The notes: generated from the sequence alone by a model not told the origin. 64,000 bases of DNA from Centrapalus pauciflorus (GCA_020465985.1 JAANYP010004851.1:1-64000); one strand, 5' to 3'. Shown: positions 53,362-64,000, numbered from the stretch's first letter. Made by a program: numbers and translations.

Positions 53362-55353
53362 CTAATTTATCTCAGATTCTGTAGGTTTAGACGAACTTGC
53401 CTCTCCTTCTTTAACTCCTGCTTGACTTGGCTCCCCCTGAGATTGAGCATCCTGAGCAGCAGAAAAATCTACTGGCTCATTCTGTCTTTGAGTGCTGGGA
53501 TCATTGCCTTGATCATCTTCATTATCATCATCCCTCGGTCGCTCCACTTGATCCCGGCAGGATGTGTCCCCCTGAGCCTGAATATTTTTCATTAGCTGCT
53601 CAACTAGGGAGCATATCGATCTTAGCTCAGCTGCCTGATCAGCGACAAAAGATTTTAGCTCTAAGTTCTCTTCCTGAACTTTTTCCACTATCTTTTTTAG
53701 ATCGGCGTTCACCTTATCAAGATTTGCGTTATGATTTTGAATCTCACCGATTGCCTTCGTTAGGCCTAAGATCTGGATTTGTTGGAAGTCAACTCGATCT
53801 TTAAGCTGCAAAAACCTTTGATTGTCGGTATAAGTGGATGAGGTGGATGGGATGGATTGAATTGGAGATGGGATGATCGGCGATGGGATGTATGGTTCAT
53901 CATGAGGTGGTGATGGTGGAATGGTGGTTTGAGGGTCCTGTGGTTGAGGAATTTGGGATTGTTCTGCTGAAGCTGAAGTTGATCCTTGCATAAATCGATG
54001 ACGCTTGGCCCTTTGCCTCGTCACTAATGGAGCTACCTCTTCTTCTTCAAAATCGGAGTCATCAGACTCTCTTGATACGCGCCGCCTTGAAGCTTCTTCA
54101 GACACTACTAACCTTGATCCATAAGTTCCCATTTGAACAGGAGGTTCTGTAGTTACGGAGTCTGGAGCTTCAACTTCTATCTCCTCCATACTTTCTGACT
54201 CAGTTGCAGACGATGACACATCATTATCAGTCTGCTCCGGCTCATATTCCTCAAGTTGCCTAAACACATCTTCTGCTCCTTCCGGAGGCTGTAGTAACTG
54301 ATCAACCAACTCTGCAGCTATTTCCTCATTTGCATGAGGCCCAGACGCCCAGATTTCTTCCAAAGTTTGGGCTATCTGCTCAGATTCTGGTGCGGCACTT
54401 GAAGGCCCTGCTTCCTGTACCTCTGGCTGTTGACTTGTCGACGGCCTAGCTGCCTGAATTTGACTCGCAGATGGTCTTTGGCGTCTCCTTTGTGGTTGTG
54501 CACGCGGTTGTTGTTGTTGTTGCTGTTGCGGTGGCTGTCTAGCTTGAAAAATCCGCTTATCCATGACCGCGACACTCTGAATCCTGTCTAGAACTGCTCC
54601 AAACAACGGTCGTTCGACTGGAACTGCTAGCCTTCCTCTGTGCGAAGAACAGTCAGCAAAAATACGCTTATCCATGACCGCGACACTCTGAATCTCATTC
54701 AACTGCGGCAAATTAGGCAAGAAATGTCTGATGAGCATCATTATGAAACGAGGATATAGCAGAAATTGTTGCTGCTCTGGAGCCGAGATTTGGTGGACAA
54801 ATTCTGAGAAAAACATTTGAGAAAAGCTGAAGGGCCGATTATAAACTAAAGCGATCATCCCGGATTGGATCCTCGAGACGATATAATCAAATGCAGCTTT
54901 CTTGGCCGCAAAACAGACCATAAACACATGTGCCAAAAATCTCCATTGACCTATTAGGCCGCTCTTCATATACGATGTTTTCGTAACATCTAAACTGTAA
55001 CCCATCCTCTGAAACGCTGCTTGCCTAATACTTAATGGAAAGTCAATAGGCCCAGACTCTTCTTCCTGAGATCCTAGCTGCAAAACCTGACGCAGCATAT
55101 CAGCAGAGAACACCAATGGCTGTCCTGCTATTCTTGTTCTCAGTACTGTCGGGGTGACAGTGCAGTCAACTTGTAGATGCTCATAGAACTGGCGTACATA
55201 TGGAATAACAATCTGAATGTTATGTGACAAGGCAAATGCAACCGTAGATTCTACTAAGAAATCCAGCATTTGATGAAAACCCTGCGCCTCAGGGATATGA
55301 TGGTCGGGTGGGATGACCATATTATGCTTCGCCACAAATACTCGAACAGCCAT
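53362..55353 (-). CDS. Element D ORF3, N-terminal part (663 codons), unknown function
   Basis: Large open frame in the position where some Sireviruses carry an envelope-like gene. Residues 1-215 form a conserved, folded-looking domain (GFHQMLDFL, IVIPYVRQFYEHL, VFSADMLRQVLQLG, MGYSLDVTKTSYMKS, QWRFLAHVF, LLYPRFIMMLIRHFLP), also seen in B. 270-310 is Q/R/P-rich, 315-445 acidic with a basic RQRAKRHRF at 447-455, 460-505 Pro/Ser-rich, and 510-595 a coiled coil (LDKVNADLKKIVEKVQEE). No signal peptide or membrane span, so it is not a typical envelope protein. From memory it resembles Asteraceae proteins of doubtful annotation. The ATG lies 2 nt after TTTTGCAG. Confidence 0.85.
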   Translation of the reverse strand: MAVRVFVAKHNMVIPPDHHIPEAQGFHQMLDFLVESTVAFALSHNIQIVIPYVRQFYEHLQVDCTVTPTVLRTRIAGQPLVFSADMLRQVLQLGSQEEESGPIDFPLSIRQAAFQRMGYSLDVTKTSYMKSGLIGQWRFLAHVFMVCFAAKKAAFDYIVSRIQSGMIALVYNRPFSFSQMFFSEFVHQISAPEQQQFLLYPRFIMMLIRHFLPNLPQLNEIQSVAVMDKRIFADCSSHRGRLAVPVERPLFGAVLDRIQSVAVMDKRIFQARQPPQQQQQQQPRAQPQRRRQRPSASQIQAARPSTSQQPEVQEAGPSSAAPESEQIAQTLEEIWASGPHANEEIAAELVDQLLQPPEGAEDVFRQLEEYEPEQTDNDVSSSATESESMEEIEVEAPDSVTTEPPVQMGTYGSRLVVSEEASRRRVSRESDDSDFEEEEVAPLVTRQRAKRHRFMQGSTSASAEQSQIPQPQDPQTTIPPSPPHDEPYIPSPIIPSPIQSIPSTSSTYTDNQRFLQLKDRVDFQQIQILGLTKAIGEIQNHNANLDKVNADLKKIVEKVQEENLELKSFVADQAAELRSICSLVEQLMKNIQAQGDTSCRDQVERPRDDDNEDDQGNDPSTQRQNEPVDFSAAQDAQSQGEPSQAGVKEGEASSSKPTESEIN

Positions 55354-57291
55354 ATCTGCAAAATAGAGAAACTATTAATAAAAATCAATAAACTTGCCTA
55401 AATTCAAATTTGTTTTCTTTTGAACTTGATTAAGTACAAAATCCAACACAAAAGAATTTCTACAAGTTTAATAAAATTTAAATTAAATAATTCAAATAAA
55501 ATGATAGATTCGAATAAACAGATTCGAATAAACCCATTTTCAAGTTTAATGGTACACTCGAATCTAGTGACATTCTCGAGTTTACTGACAGACTCGAGAA
55601 TCGTTTGGAACAGATTCGAACCCGTCGGCCTAACTCAACACCAAATCCCATGATTTTAACCATTTTGGACTCAGAAAATTACATTCATTAGTCCTACTAA
55701 TTACTAATCACAGATATGTGCATTTAATTTGACTATTTATCGGTCCAAACTTGGTATTTTTGAAAAACCCGATTTAGACCCATAAACCTTCAAAAATCGA
55801 TCATTTTGGCTTAAATGATGTATTGAACTACATGAATCTTGTACAACCTAGTTGATTATACCTAGATGTAATAGTAGAATCGAAACACCAAGCAACAAAC
55901 TCGGCAAATTGTCGTTTTTGTGGAAATCGATAGACTCGAGCAGTTAGATTCGAAATCGCCAACAGATTCGAGAAAGTAGATTCGAAAACAGTAATGAGTT
56001 AATGACGTTACTGTTAACCTATTTATACCACCTACCTTCGAGTCTATGGCCACATTCGAATCTACTGACAGATTCGAGACTACCCAGTTTCGAGTTTAAA
56101 CTAAACTCAAATTTCCCACGAAACTTAGAAAATTTCGAAAATTTTGAAATAACTTTCAACTTTTTCAATTTTATTGAGTAACAAGATAAACTATGCCAAC
56201 TCTTTTACCCTAAGCACAAGATTTTTCACGCAGTGTTTATTTTATCCAACTATGAATGCACCCTCAGAAATTTTTTACCCTTTTTCACGCAGTGTTTATT
56301 TTATCCAACTTAGACTTAAACTATACTTATTAAAATTTACAACCTAAGCTAAACACTTAACAAAATATTTTTGACGAGTATAGTCAAAGAAAGGTTCAAT
56401 CAGATAACGGTGTCAGATACTCACTTTCAGTACTTAAACTTCCACACTTAGGAATTTTTGATTCCTTTGATTGTTTGTCGTGAAATACCTATTTATCCGA
56501 TTGTTGGTATTTTACCCCTTTAAACATGCTACATTTCGGAATATCCCTTGGCATTTTTATTTATCATGACACAGGTCTGTATTTTCATACAACAAAGTGT
56601 CTTAGTTTGACTTAAGGTTTATTTTAAAGCTAGCAAGACAGCGGTGACAGGTCTGTACCGACGTACAACAAAGCGACTTATCTTGCTAACCCGAATCTAA
56701 ACAGAGGCAAGAGGTCTGTACTTACGTACAACAGAGTTACATGTTTTCGACTCTCAATTTTGTATGATTTTTCTATTCTTTCCATTTTAAGATGTATTTG
56801 ATGATGCTATACATCCCCAGAAAGTTTGCATACCTCATTTAGACTCAAAGTTTGTATGTCTTGTACATGAAAATTAAGACCGATTGGTCATACATCTAAG
56901 TTAGGGACACGCTTAACTTTTTCTTGAATATTTTATTTCCCTTGGGATTCCCTATATGTATTATGCCTACCAACACATCAAACTAAAATAAAGTATAACA
57001 CTTAGAATTTTAGGTGCATTATGTGTGTAAGTCTAAACACTTAGAGTTTGTAACGACTGTGCTAATTTTCGTCACTTTGAACCTATGCCTCTAAGACTTA
57101 ACTCTTTTTAGTGATATTCACTTTTTTTGTATTTTTATGATTTTCTCTTTTTTTTTATTTTGTTTTCATAAGAAATAGAAATAAAAGAAGATAACCTACT
57201 AACTTACTAAAAATAGAAACTATCCTAAATTAGCAGACTTACCAAGAAATTCTACAGCTATAAAAGGGAATAAACTACCACTAAGGTCAAA
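55354..57291 (-). other. Spacer between pol and ORF3 in element D
   Basis: About 1.9 kb without a gene. It holds an acceptor-like TTTCTCTATTTTGCAG directly before ORF3 (55371-55356), TCGAA/TCGAG clusters at 55505-55640 and 55875-56110, a 30-bp direct repeat TTTTTCACGCAGTGTTTATT (56222 and 56281), and three small hairpins at 56578-56730. The remainder (56740-57290) is AT-rich with nothing I recognise. Confidence 0.75.
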
Positions 57292-58743
57292 TTACTCTGG
57301 GTTGCGCATTCCATTTAGTTGAATTAAATATTCAAACCGTGACTTATCAAATGCTTTGGTAAATAAATCTGCATTATTATCGTCCGTTGCCACTTTTACC
57401 AATTTGATTAAGTTCTTTTCAGCACAATCACGAATAAAATGATGCCTTATGTCTATGTGCTTTGTTTTACTGTGTTTAACTGGATTATTGGTTATAGCAA
57501 TTGTAGATTGATTGTCTATCCTAATAGGAGTTTGAGTGTAAGCCAAACCGTAATCCCGCAATTGTTGTTGTATCCACAGAACCTGTGAGCAGCAACTACC
57601 AGCAGCAACATACTCGGCCTCGCACGTTGATACGGCTACCGACGTCTGTTTCTTGCATTGCCAGGATACCAGTCTCCCTCCTAGGAATAGACAACCTCCA
57701 GTTGTTGATTTGCGCGTCAAGCTGCATCCTCCGTAGTCAGAATCCGTGAACGCCTCCAACTCTAGATCTCCCTCCGCGTGATACCAAAGTCCCAGCTTCG
57801 GTTTCGACTTGAGGTATTGTAGAATCCGCTTCACAGCTTTCATGTGCATCTCCTTCGGATTAGCTTAAAACCTAGCACAAATACACACATCAAACATGAT
57901 GTCAGGTCTTGAAGCAGTTAAATACATAAGTGATCCAATCATGGCCCGATATAACGTCGGATCCACATCGGCATCACTTTCAGTACCCGGTCCGAGATTG
58001 TGATTCACTTGAATCGGCGTGCTGAAATGTGCAGTCAATTTTGTTCCTTCTATCCCGAAGCGTTCCAATATGTCATAGACATACTTCGTCTGATGGATAA
58101 ACATCCCTTCCTTCTTCTGGTCAACTTGTAACCCCAAAAAGAAAGTTAACTCTCCCATTGCACTCATCTCGAATTTCGACTTCATCACCTTCTCGAAATC
58201 TTTGCACATCTGTTCGTCTGATGTTCCAAAAATGATATCATCAACGTACACTTGTACCAAGATAAAGTGTTTTCCCTTCCTCTTAACAAACAGAGTACTA
58301 TCTATCCTACCCCTTTCAAACCCGTTCTCTAATAAATGGTTGGATAGAGTCTCATACCACGCCCATGGTGCTTGATGCAATCCATATAGAGCCTTATCTA
58401 AGAGATATACTCTATCAGGATATTCTGGGTCTGTAAATCCGGGCGGTTGTTCTACATACACCAACTCCTTCACTTTCCCATATAGGAAAGCACTCTTAAC
58501 ATCTAATTGATATACCTTAAAGCCTTTGAAGGAGGTACAAGCTAGAAACAACCTAATGGCTTCCAGCCTAGCTACTGGTGCAAACACCTCATTGTAATCG
58601 ATTCCCTCCTCTTGGTTGAAACCCTTTACAACTAACCTAGCCTTGTTGCGAGTGACTATACCCCGATCGTCTCTTTTGCACTTAAAAACCCATTTGGTTC
58701 CTATGGCAACTTCCCCTCGAGGTAATGGAACTAACTCCCACAC
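57292..58743 (-). pseudogene. Element D reverse transcriptase and RNase H
   Basis: Open parts 58743-57865 and 57849-57292, same frame, separated by one stop (RF-stop-ANPKEMHM). RT: GTKWVFKCKRDDRG, GFNQEEGIDYNEVFAPVARLEA, QLDVKSAFLYG, catalytic YVDDIIFGTS (near 58240), YLTASRPDIMF. RNase H: FTDSDYGGCSLTRKSTTG, STCEAEYVAAGSCCSQ, IDNQSTI and KHIDIRHHFIRD, with all catalytic acids visible, ending with FTKAFDKSRF. The end at NGMRNPE is the natural pol end. One TAA is the only lesion in this section. Confidence 0.93.
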
Positions 58744-60663
58744 TTCTAGTATCCTAAACTGCTAAAGTTCTTCCTGCATCGCTTCAACCCAGGAGTTATC
58801 CTTAAGTGCCATTTGCACATTCTTAGGCTCTACTTGCGATATGAAACATGAATAGAGACATGTGTGATAAGCCTCGGAGTCATTTATCATTGACAACAAC
58901 ACAGTGTTGTTATTTAAACTACTCCTAGTCCTCACACCCTCGTTAGGATTTCCTATGATGCTTTCTATAGGATGGTTCTTGTTGATCCTAGAGGTCTCTA
59001 TCTCATCAACCCTTAGATTATCTCCTAAGTTAGATCATATTTCACCTAATGGGGGAACTTCCTCAGATTCTACATTTTCCTCCTCGTGGACATTTTCCTC
59101 AGAGTTGGAATTTGTTGCCTGAGTCTGGTTCTCAGTTGAAGGTGCTTCAGGATCATTAACTTCTGGAGATCCATCTTCAGTCGAAGTAGGCTTGGATGTG
59201 GATTCAAACGTAGTCCTCGGAAAGGTATGACCATCGTCATTCAGATGCAACGTCGCCATGTCCTTTTCAATTGTACCTGCATTTTCATCCAAAGGAATGT
59301 TAAATGACTCAAATAATTTATCATAGTCAAATATCCATTCCGGACCTGTTTGGGGTTCATATGTATAACTTGTGACTTCAATGATATACACAATTTCCGC
59401 TGTACCATTTGTTTTTTTAAAAACCCGTTTGTTTGGTGAGTTCGGCACATAACCTAGGAAGTATCCTTCGTCAGCCTTTTCACCAAACTTCGGTTGATGT
59501 TTTGTACGCAATAAAGTGCATGGTACCCCAAACGGTTCGAAGCCAGTTAAATTAGGTGGCCGCTTATTCAAAATTTCATAACAGGTTTTGTTCAAAGATT
59601 TGACAGTTAGGACCCTGTTTAAAATATGACATGCGGTATTCACTGCCTCCCCCCAAAACATGGTAGGAAGCTTTGAATCCGACAACATAGTCCTAGCTGC
59701 CTCAATCAGTGTCCTGTTTTTACGTTCGGCCACCCCATTTTGTTGAGGCTCATATGGTGCACTAAATTGATGCACTATGCCCTTTGAGAGGCAATATACA
59801 CCAATTAAAGTGTTTTTGATCTCAGTTCCATTATCACTACGTATCCTTTTAACCCGTGTTCCGTAGGAATTCTCCACTTGGTCTAAGAACCCGATGAGCT
59901 TGGAAGCCGTCTCGTCCTTTGTACCTAGAAAGAAAACCCAAGAAAATCGTGAGTAATCGTCAGTGATAACCAAACAATACCAACTACCTCCTATACTCCT
60001 TTTGTTGATTGGGCCGAAAAGGTCCATATGCAACAAATCGAATGTTGAGGTTATGGAGTTCTACGTCTTGGACTTGTGTGTCTTCTTATGTTGTTTGCCC
60101 TTCTTGCATGGTAGACACTTGTCCTCGAACTGAAAGCTCTTCATAGGCACACCTTGCACCAATCCGTTTTTTGTTATGTAGTTCATTTTTCTTAGGTGCA
60201 AGTGAGCCATGCGTCTGTGCCACAATACTGATTCCGTCTTCGAAGCTTTGGATAACAAACAGATTGGCCCCATCGAAGTCTCCGTCTTGTTCATATCAAG
60301 CATGTACAAGTCATTCTTCCTTGGTGCCCGCATCAATACCCATTCTTCAGGAATCTTGAATCCCGGTTTTAGCACTAACGCTTCAGTGTCAGTGAACAAC
60401 ACTGAATTTTTCTTGTCACAGATTAGAGATACACTAATGTGATTGTAAACCAGTTTATCAACGTGATAAACTTGGTCCAACTTGATCGTCCCATTAGTGA
60501 CCACTCCGGTACCTGTGATGTTTCCTCCCTCGTTTCCCGCGAATGATACAAATCCCCGATTCCCACCCTTGAAGTCCGTAAGGAAACTTCTTTCCCCTGT
60601 CATGTGCCTGGAGCATCCACTATCGACGAACCATTTGTTGTTTGGACCTGTGGTGATCTCCTG
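58744..60663 (-). pseudogene. Element D protease, integrase and linker to RT
   Basis: Protease FVDSGCSRHMTG (D-S-G intact) near 60620, GAG-pre-integrase ESVLWHRRMAHLHLRKM and zinc cysteines CLPCKKGKQ (60061-60666). A stop (K-T-stop-NS) then separates the integrase core: LLHMDLFGPINKRS, IRSDNGTEI, GVAERKNRTLIEAARTML (60036 onwards), PNSPNKRVF and an acidic linker (SEENVHEEENVESEEV) to the stop at 59035. The linker continues to RT with a further TAG near 58763. It lies in the gag frame, 21 nt after the gag stop. Confidence 0.92.
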
Positions 60664-60681
60664 CACATGAAAGAAAATAGG

Positions 60682-63558
60682 TTAGTTATCACGGGGAACC
60701 CAAGCCATAACTGACTTGGTTATACCATTCTTGTCCACATACTTAAACGCTTTCAAATACCCATCTCGCCTTTCAGGTGACTTGGGTCGTTGAACAGAAG
60801 TTTGTTGTGGTGCCGAGTGATGTAAATTCACTCTCTGCCTTTGAGTAGGCATTTGTTGTGGAGCTCTTGAATAATTCCTATTATATTGCATTTCGGATTG
60901 TGATCCATGAGCTCTTACCGGTGTGTGATATCTGATAGGAGTGTGTGACCTAACCGGAGTGTATGCTCTGCTAGGTGTTGTGCTCCTATACTGTTGTTGA
61001 GGTACAGACCTAGATTGATTTATGACTCTGTTCGGTGAACTAGTCCTAACTACTTCCTTTGGTCCAACCTTTACCGGTAATTGTTTCACAACTTGTTTTG
61101 GTGTAGCCTGCACAGTTTTCTCGGTACTCTGAGAACTACTAGTGCTCGCCACACTCGTTGAGGGCTTAGCTGGTGTTGGCTTCCCTGTCTTAGGTGTAAC
61201 TTTAGGTTTCCTAAGCGGACAGTTAGAAGCAACATGCCCCTTTTCATGACATCTAAAGCAGGACACCTTATCTATGGACTTCTTGTGTGTGCCCTTAGAC
61301 TTAGGTGTCTCACTAGTGTCTTGGTCCTTTTGCACATCTACTGCAACTGGTTCATCGTCCTGATCATTAAGATCAATTTTATGTTTTCCTGCAGGTGTTT
61401 CACTGGAGGAAGACACAAATTTGACTTTCTTAACCTTGACGGTTGTATCAGTCACCTTAGGTGTATTTTCTATTACAGGCTCAGGTGTCGGTGTAGGTAT
61501 GTCCTCTAAGTCTACTGATTTATCAGTTTTCTCCTGAGGTTGAGGCACGTAGTTTGCATTAAAAGGTGGAGGAATTTCATGAAATCCTAGACCTACAGGC
61601 TTTTTAGACTGGCGTTGAGCGTCTAAAACTTTCCCTAGGTTCAGCCTTGAATTCCTAAACTTTTCTAACTTACTATTCGCCTCGGCTACCTTTACCTTTG
61701 TTTCAGCTAGCTCTATGTCTTTGTCCTTAAGATTTTTGGTCAAGACCTCTACATGCTGATACATAAGCTCTAACCTAACACACGGCTCACTCAGTTTGTC
61801 TTTTAGAACTATTACATCTTGAGCATCAGCCTTAAGTTTCTCTTTAAGATCTTGCTTAATATCGTTTAGGCTAGCGTTATCAGCTTTTAAAGACTCATTT
61901 TGAGCAGTTATGGTTTTATGTGATTCTAAGACTAGATTTAACCTATCATTAGAAGTAACACACAACACACATAATTCATGAAAAAGAGAGTAAGTCAGAC
62001 TAACCTTTGTGTTATCAGATTCCACGTTGGCCATCTGAGCAGCAAACTCTAGAAGCGTCTGATCATTCGTCTTCTCCACCCACATCGGATTGCTGTCCCT
62101 TGTGGTCTGCTCTTCCCCTTCACACCCATTCTCTGTGATTTCAGCCATAAAATCCCGAGCATTTGATTCTGGATGTGTGCTCCAGTCGTAAGTACCATCT
62201 AGTTGTCTGTCTTACGTGACATTTGATAGTAGACCAGCGAGATTGGCTTGACCAGATGAAGAACTTGGAAGGTATCGCTGTTAGGACTGATTCTGAAACT
62301 GTCCATGATGCTGGTTCTGCCCTTGGTACGTTTCTACCTTCGGTCTCTGACATTCTCTGGCGAAGAGCCCCAGACCTTGACAGTTATAACACTTGACCTT
62401 GGACTTATCAAATCCAATTCCTTTATTGTTCATCGTCAGATTCCTCCCAATTCTTTTGATGAATCTTTTAACCCGTTGGGTTACCATGGCCAGTTGCCAT
62501 TTTAGATCCATTTCCTCAAGATCGTCAGGGTCGACCTGATCATAGTCTTCATCCCAGAGTGCAGGATCGTTTATTTTCCCCTGAACGCAGTTCCCGTATG
62601 CAGCCACAAATGAAGCAAGTAAGTTCAAATGTTCTTCCGCTGATTTTGCGCTCATGGGCATCTTCGAGTAGCCCTGAGATGTTGTTGCTTGAGTTGCTTG
62701 AGTTAGCGGTTCTTCCGATCTTCCTAATCCTAAGAACGCTCTGTTCAGTGTGTCATCAGTCTCTGCTGGTGACGACGTTTCTCCGGTGAAAAACGCTGTA
62801 GCAGTCTTCAGATCAGCTGCGACAGAAGGTTTTGTTTATTTTCCAAAATACATTGCTGGATTCTGGACTTGTTCGTAATCCGTTTCGGCCTTCAGTAGCT
62901 CGAAGTGATAAGCTCGCAACGTTCCCACAATATCGTCCAAAGATTGGGTATGATACTTGTCCTCATTAAGCTTTATCATTGCCACATACATAGCCCATTT
63001 GGCTGGTAAGGCATCAAGAAGCTTGTTGTTCTTCTCCGTGTCATTATACTCAATCCCGTGACTTTCAAGCTCCGTCAATAGATGATAAAATTGGGTGATG
63101 GTATCATCCAACTGTTCATCCTTCAACGCCTTGAAAATCGCAAACTGTTGTTTCAACAGCTCCATACGCTTTCAACGAACCCTAGGATTACCCTCACACC
63201 TCTTTTCTAGTGACTCCCAAATTTCCTTAGATGTCTTCTGAGTCCTAAATGTGTGTAGTATATCCTGAGGCAACGCCATTCGAATTATCGAGAAAGCTTT
63301 GTTCTCGGCTTCATACATTTTCTTATCATCCTCCTTCATTATTTGGTATGATAAGACTCTCTGACGGCCTTCAACTTCAGAAAATGGTGGAATGTATCCT
63401 TCGTCAATACATACCCACATGCGCATATCATTGAAACGCACAAAATCGGCAAACCGATCTTTCCACCAATAATAATCCTCGAGTTTCATCAGCTTAGGCG
63501 GAGTATTTGCCTTCCCGACCTCGTGGTCCATTTCCAGAAACTTTTGAAGATTTGACAT
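60682..63558 (-). pseudogene. Element D gag: long Gag with two zinc knuckles
   Basis: Open parts 63558-63172 and 63165-62836 (capsid), 62661-62281 (first knuckle CYNCQGLGLFAREC, where the CCHC histidine is replaced by Leu-Phe context) and 62148-60682 (488 codons). The last part holds the coiled coil (LNDIKQDLKEKLKADAQDVI, KDIELAETKVKVAEANSKLE), the second knuckle CFRCHEKGHVASNC, the TPVR-type repeat tail and the end VMAWVPRDN. The final stop TAA is in frame with protease 21 nt later. Stops at 63171, 62836, 62281 and about 62213 break it. Start ATG 63558 is conserved in A and B. Confidence 0.91.
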
Positions 63559-64000
63559 CAGTTCGAAAGTAATTGAATTGAAGTTAATTAATTTAATTTG
63601 AAACTAATTTGAAGTAATTCTTTCGAATCTAGGTAGATTCGAATGTAATTAAATTTAAATTTATTTGGGATTAAATTCGATTAAGTTTAGTAATTCAATT
63701 AAATTCGACACTAATGACAGATTCGAAAGCTCCTAAACTCGAAGGTCAAGCAAACTCGAATACTTAGCAGATTCGAAGCCCTATTCGATTCTAGTCCAAA
63801 CTCGAATTAGATTCGAAACCACTCTGTATCAAACTCGAAAGGAGCGGATTTGGTTAGACTCGAGACTAAGTGAAACCCTAATTACTCCTAATAGATTCGA
63901 GCGCCGCAAACTCGAAAAACGGCTAATACTTTGAGTTTTTAACGTTTTGCAGATTAAATCAATATTTTTACAACGAAAAATATTGATTTCGATCAAAAAC
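63559..64000 (-). repeat. Element D leader with TCGAA cluster
   Basis: Untranslated leader to the window edge, with about 15 TTCGAA, CTCGAA or TCGAG motifs between 63620 and 63920. The last 60 bases match A at 5255-5315. Confidence 0.82.

Larger units (their letters stand above)
51640..64000 (-). mobile_element. Element D: long Sirevirus-like copia with ORF3
   Basis: Reading right to left: leader (64000-63559), gag, protease, integrase, RT, RNase H (end 57292), a 1.9-kb spacer, ORF3 (55353-52354), PPT and 3' LTR (52295-51640). The 5' LTR and PBS lie just beyond the window, because the last bases match A about 170 bp from its LTR. Total size would be about 13.8 kb, very large for copia. Bases agttt (51635-51639) form one side of a possible target duplication. 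Confidence 0.94.

Noticed and set aside
53427..53804. Plus-strand open frame of 125 codons opposite ORF3, and many similar short frames.
   Set aside because: Shadow frames of coding sequence on the other strand, with no family match or start context.
53362..55353. ORF3 as an envelope protein, or as a synaptobrevin/longin protein by memory of database names.
   Set aside because: No signal peptide, membrane span or longin-like fold can be supported from the sequence; such names are probably annotation errors.

Overview
The window is plant nuclear DNA made of nested LTR retrotransposons; I found no host gene, rRNA or tRNA gene. The primer binding sites (PBS) match plant initiator-methionine tRNA (TGGTATCAGAGC), and the Ty1/copia elements look like Sireviruses (very long coiled-coil Gag, several polypurine tracts (PPTs), an extra ORF after pol). 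A eudicot is likely. Asteraceae is a weak guess, because the extra ORF resembles proteins I remember from that family; no search was run.

Layout, with my element names. A (copia, minus, 1-6134): pol fragment, gag, leader, 5' LTR; it runs off the left edge. E (copia, minus, 6135-13762): all domains present but damaged, short LTR. F (probably Ty3/gypsy, minus, 13763-17157): 5' LTR and start of gag. G (gypsy, plus, 17158-20789): integrase end and 3' LTR. M (copia, minus, 20790-21826): gag/protease remnant. N (21827-22302): unassigned. B (copia, plus, 22303-28793; same family as A and D): LTR, gag, then almost no pol, then ORF3. I (gypsy, plus, 28794-36673; same family as G): inserted into B's ORF3; its 3' LTR carries a foldback element. 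J (36674-38029 and 46514-46734): copia 3'-end and LTR pieces, split by L. L (gypsy, plus, 38030-46513): complete, two LTRs and a 5-bp target duplication. K (copia, plus, 46735-51639): no pol. D (copia, minus, 51640 to beyond 64000): nearly complete, with a large ORF3. The nesting order readable here is A+E within F within G within M, I within B, L within J, and D within the 3' end of K/J.

How the genes work together: in these elements Gag packages the RNA, protease matures the polyprotein, RT/RNase H copies the RNA and integrase inserts the cDNA. Every pol here carries stops, frameshifts or deletions, so none looks autonomous. The A/B/D family adds a roughly 1000-codon ORF3 of unknown function downstream of pol.

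Most unusual: ORF3 begins 2 nt after a strong splice-acceptor-like sequence in both copies; a similar acceptor follows the gag stop codon in A, B, D, M and K; clusters of a TCGAA/TCGAG core, often inside palindromes, sit in leaders and LTRs of several unrelated families and upstream of ORF3; arrays of small RNA hairpins occur in the 3' part of K and between pol and ORF3 of D; and the RT of L holds a 90-bp GT-AG intron-like insert.
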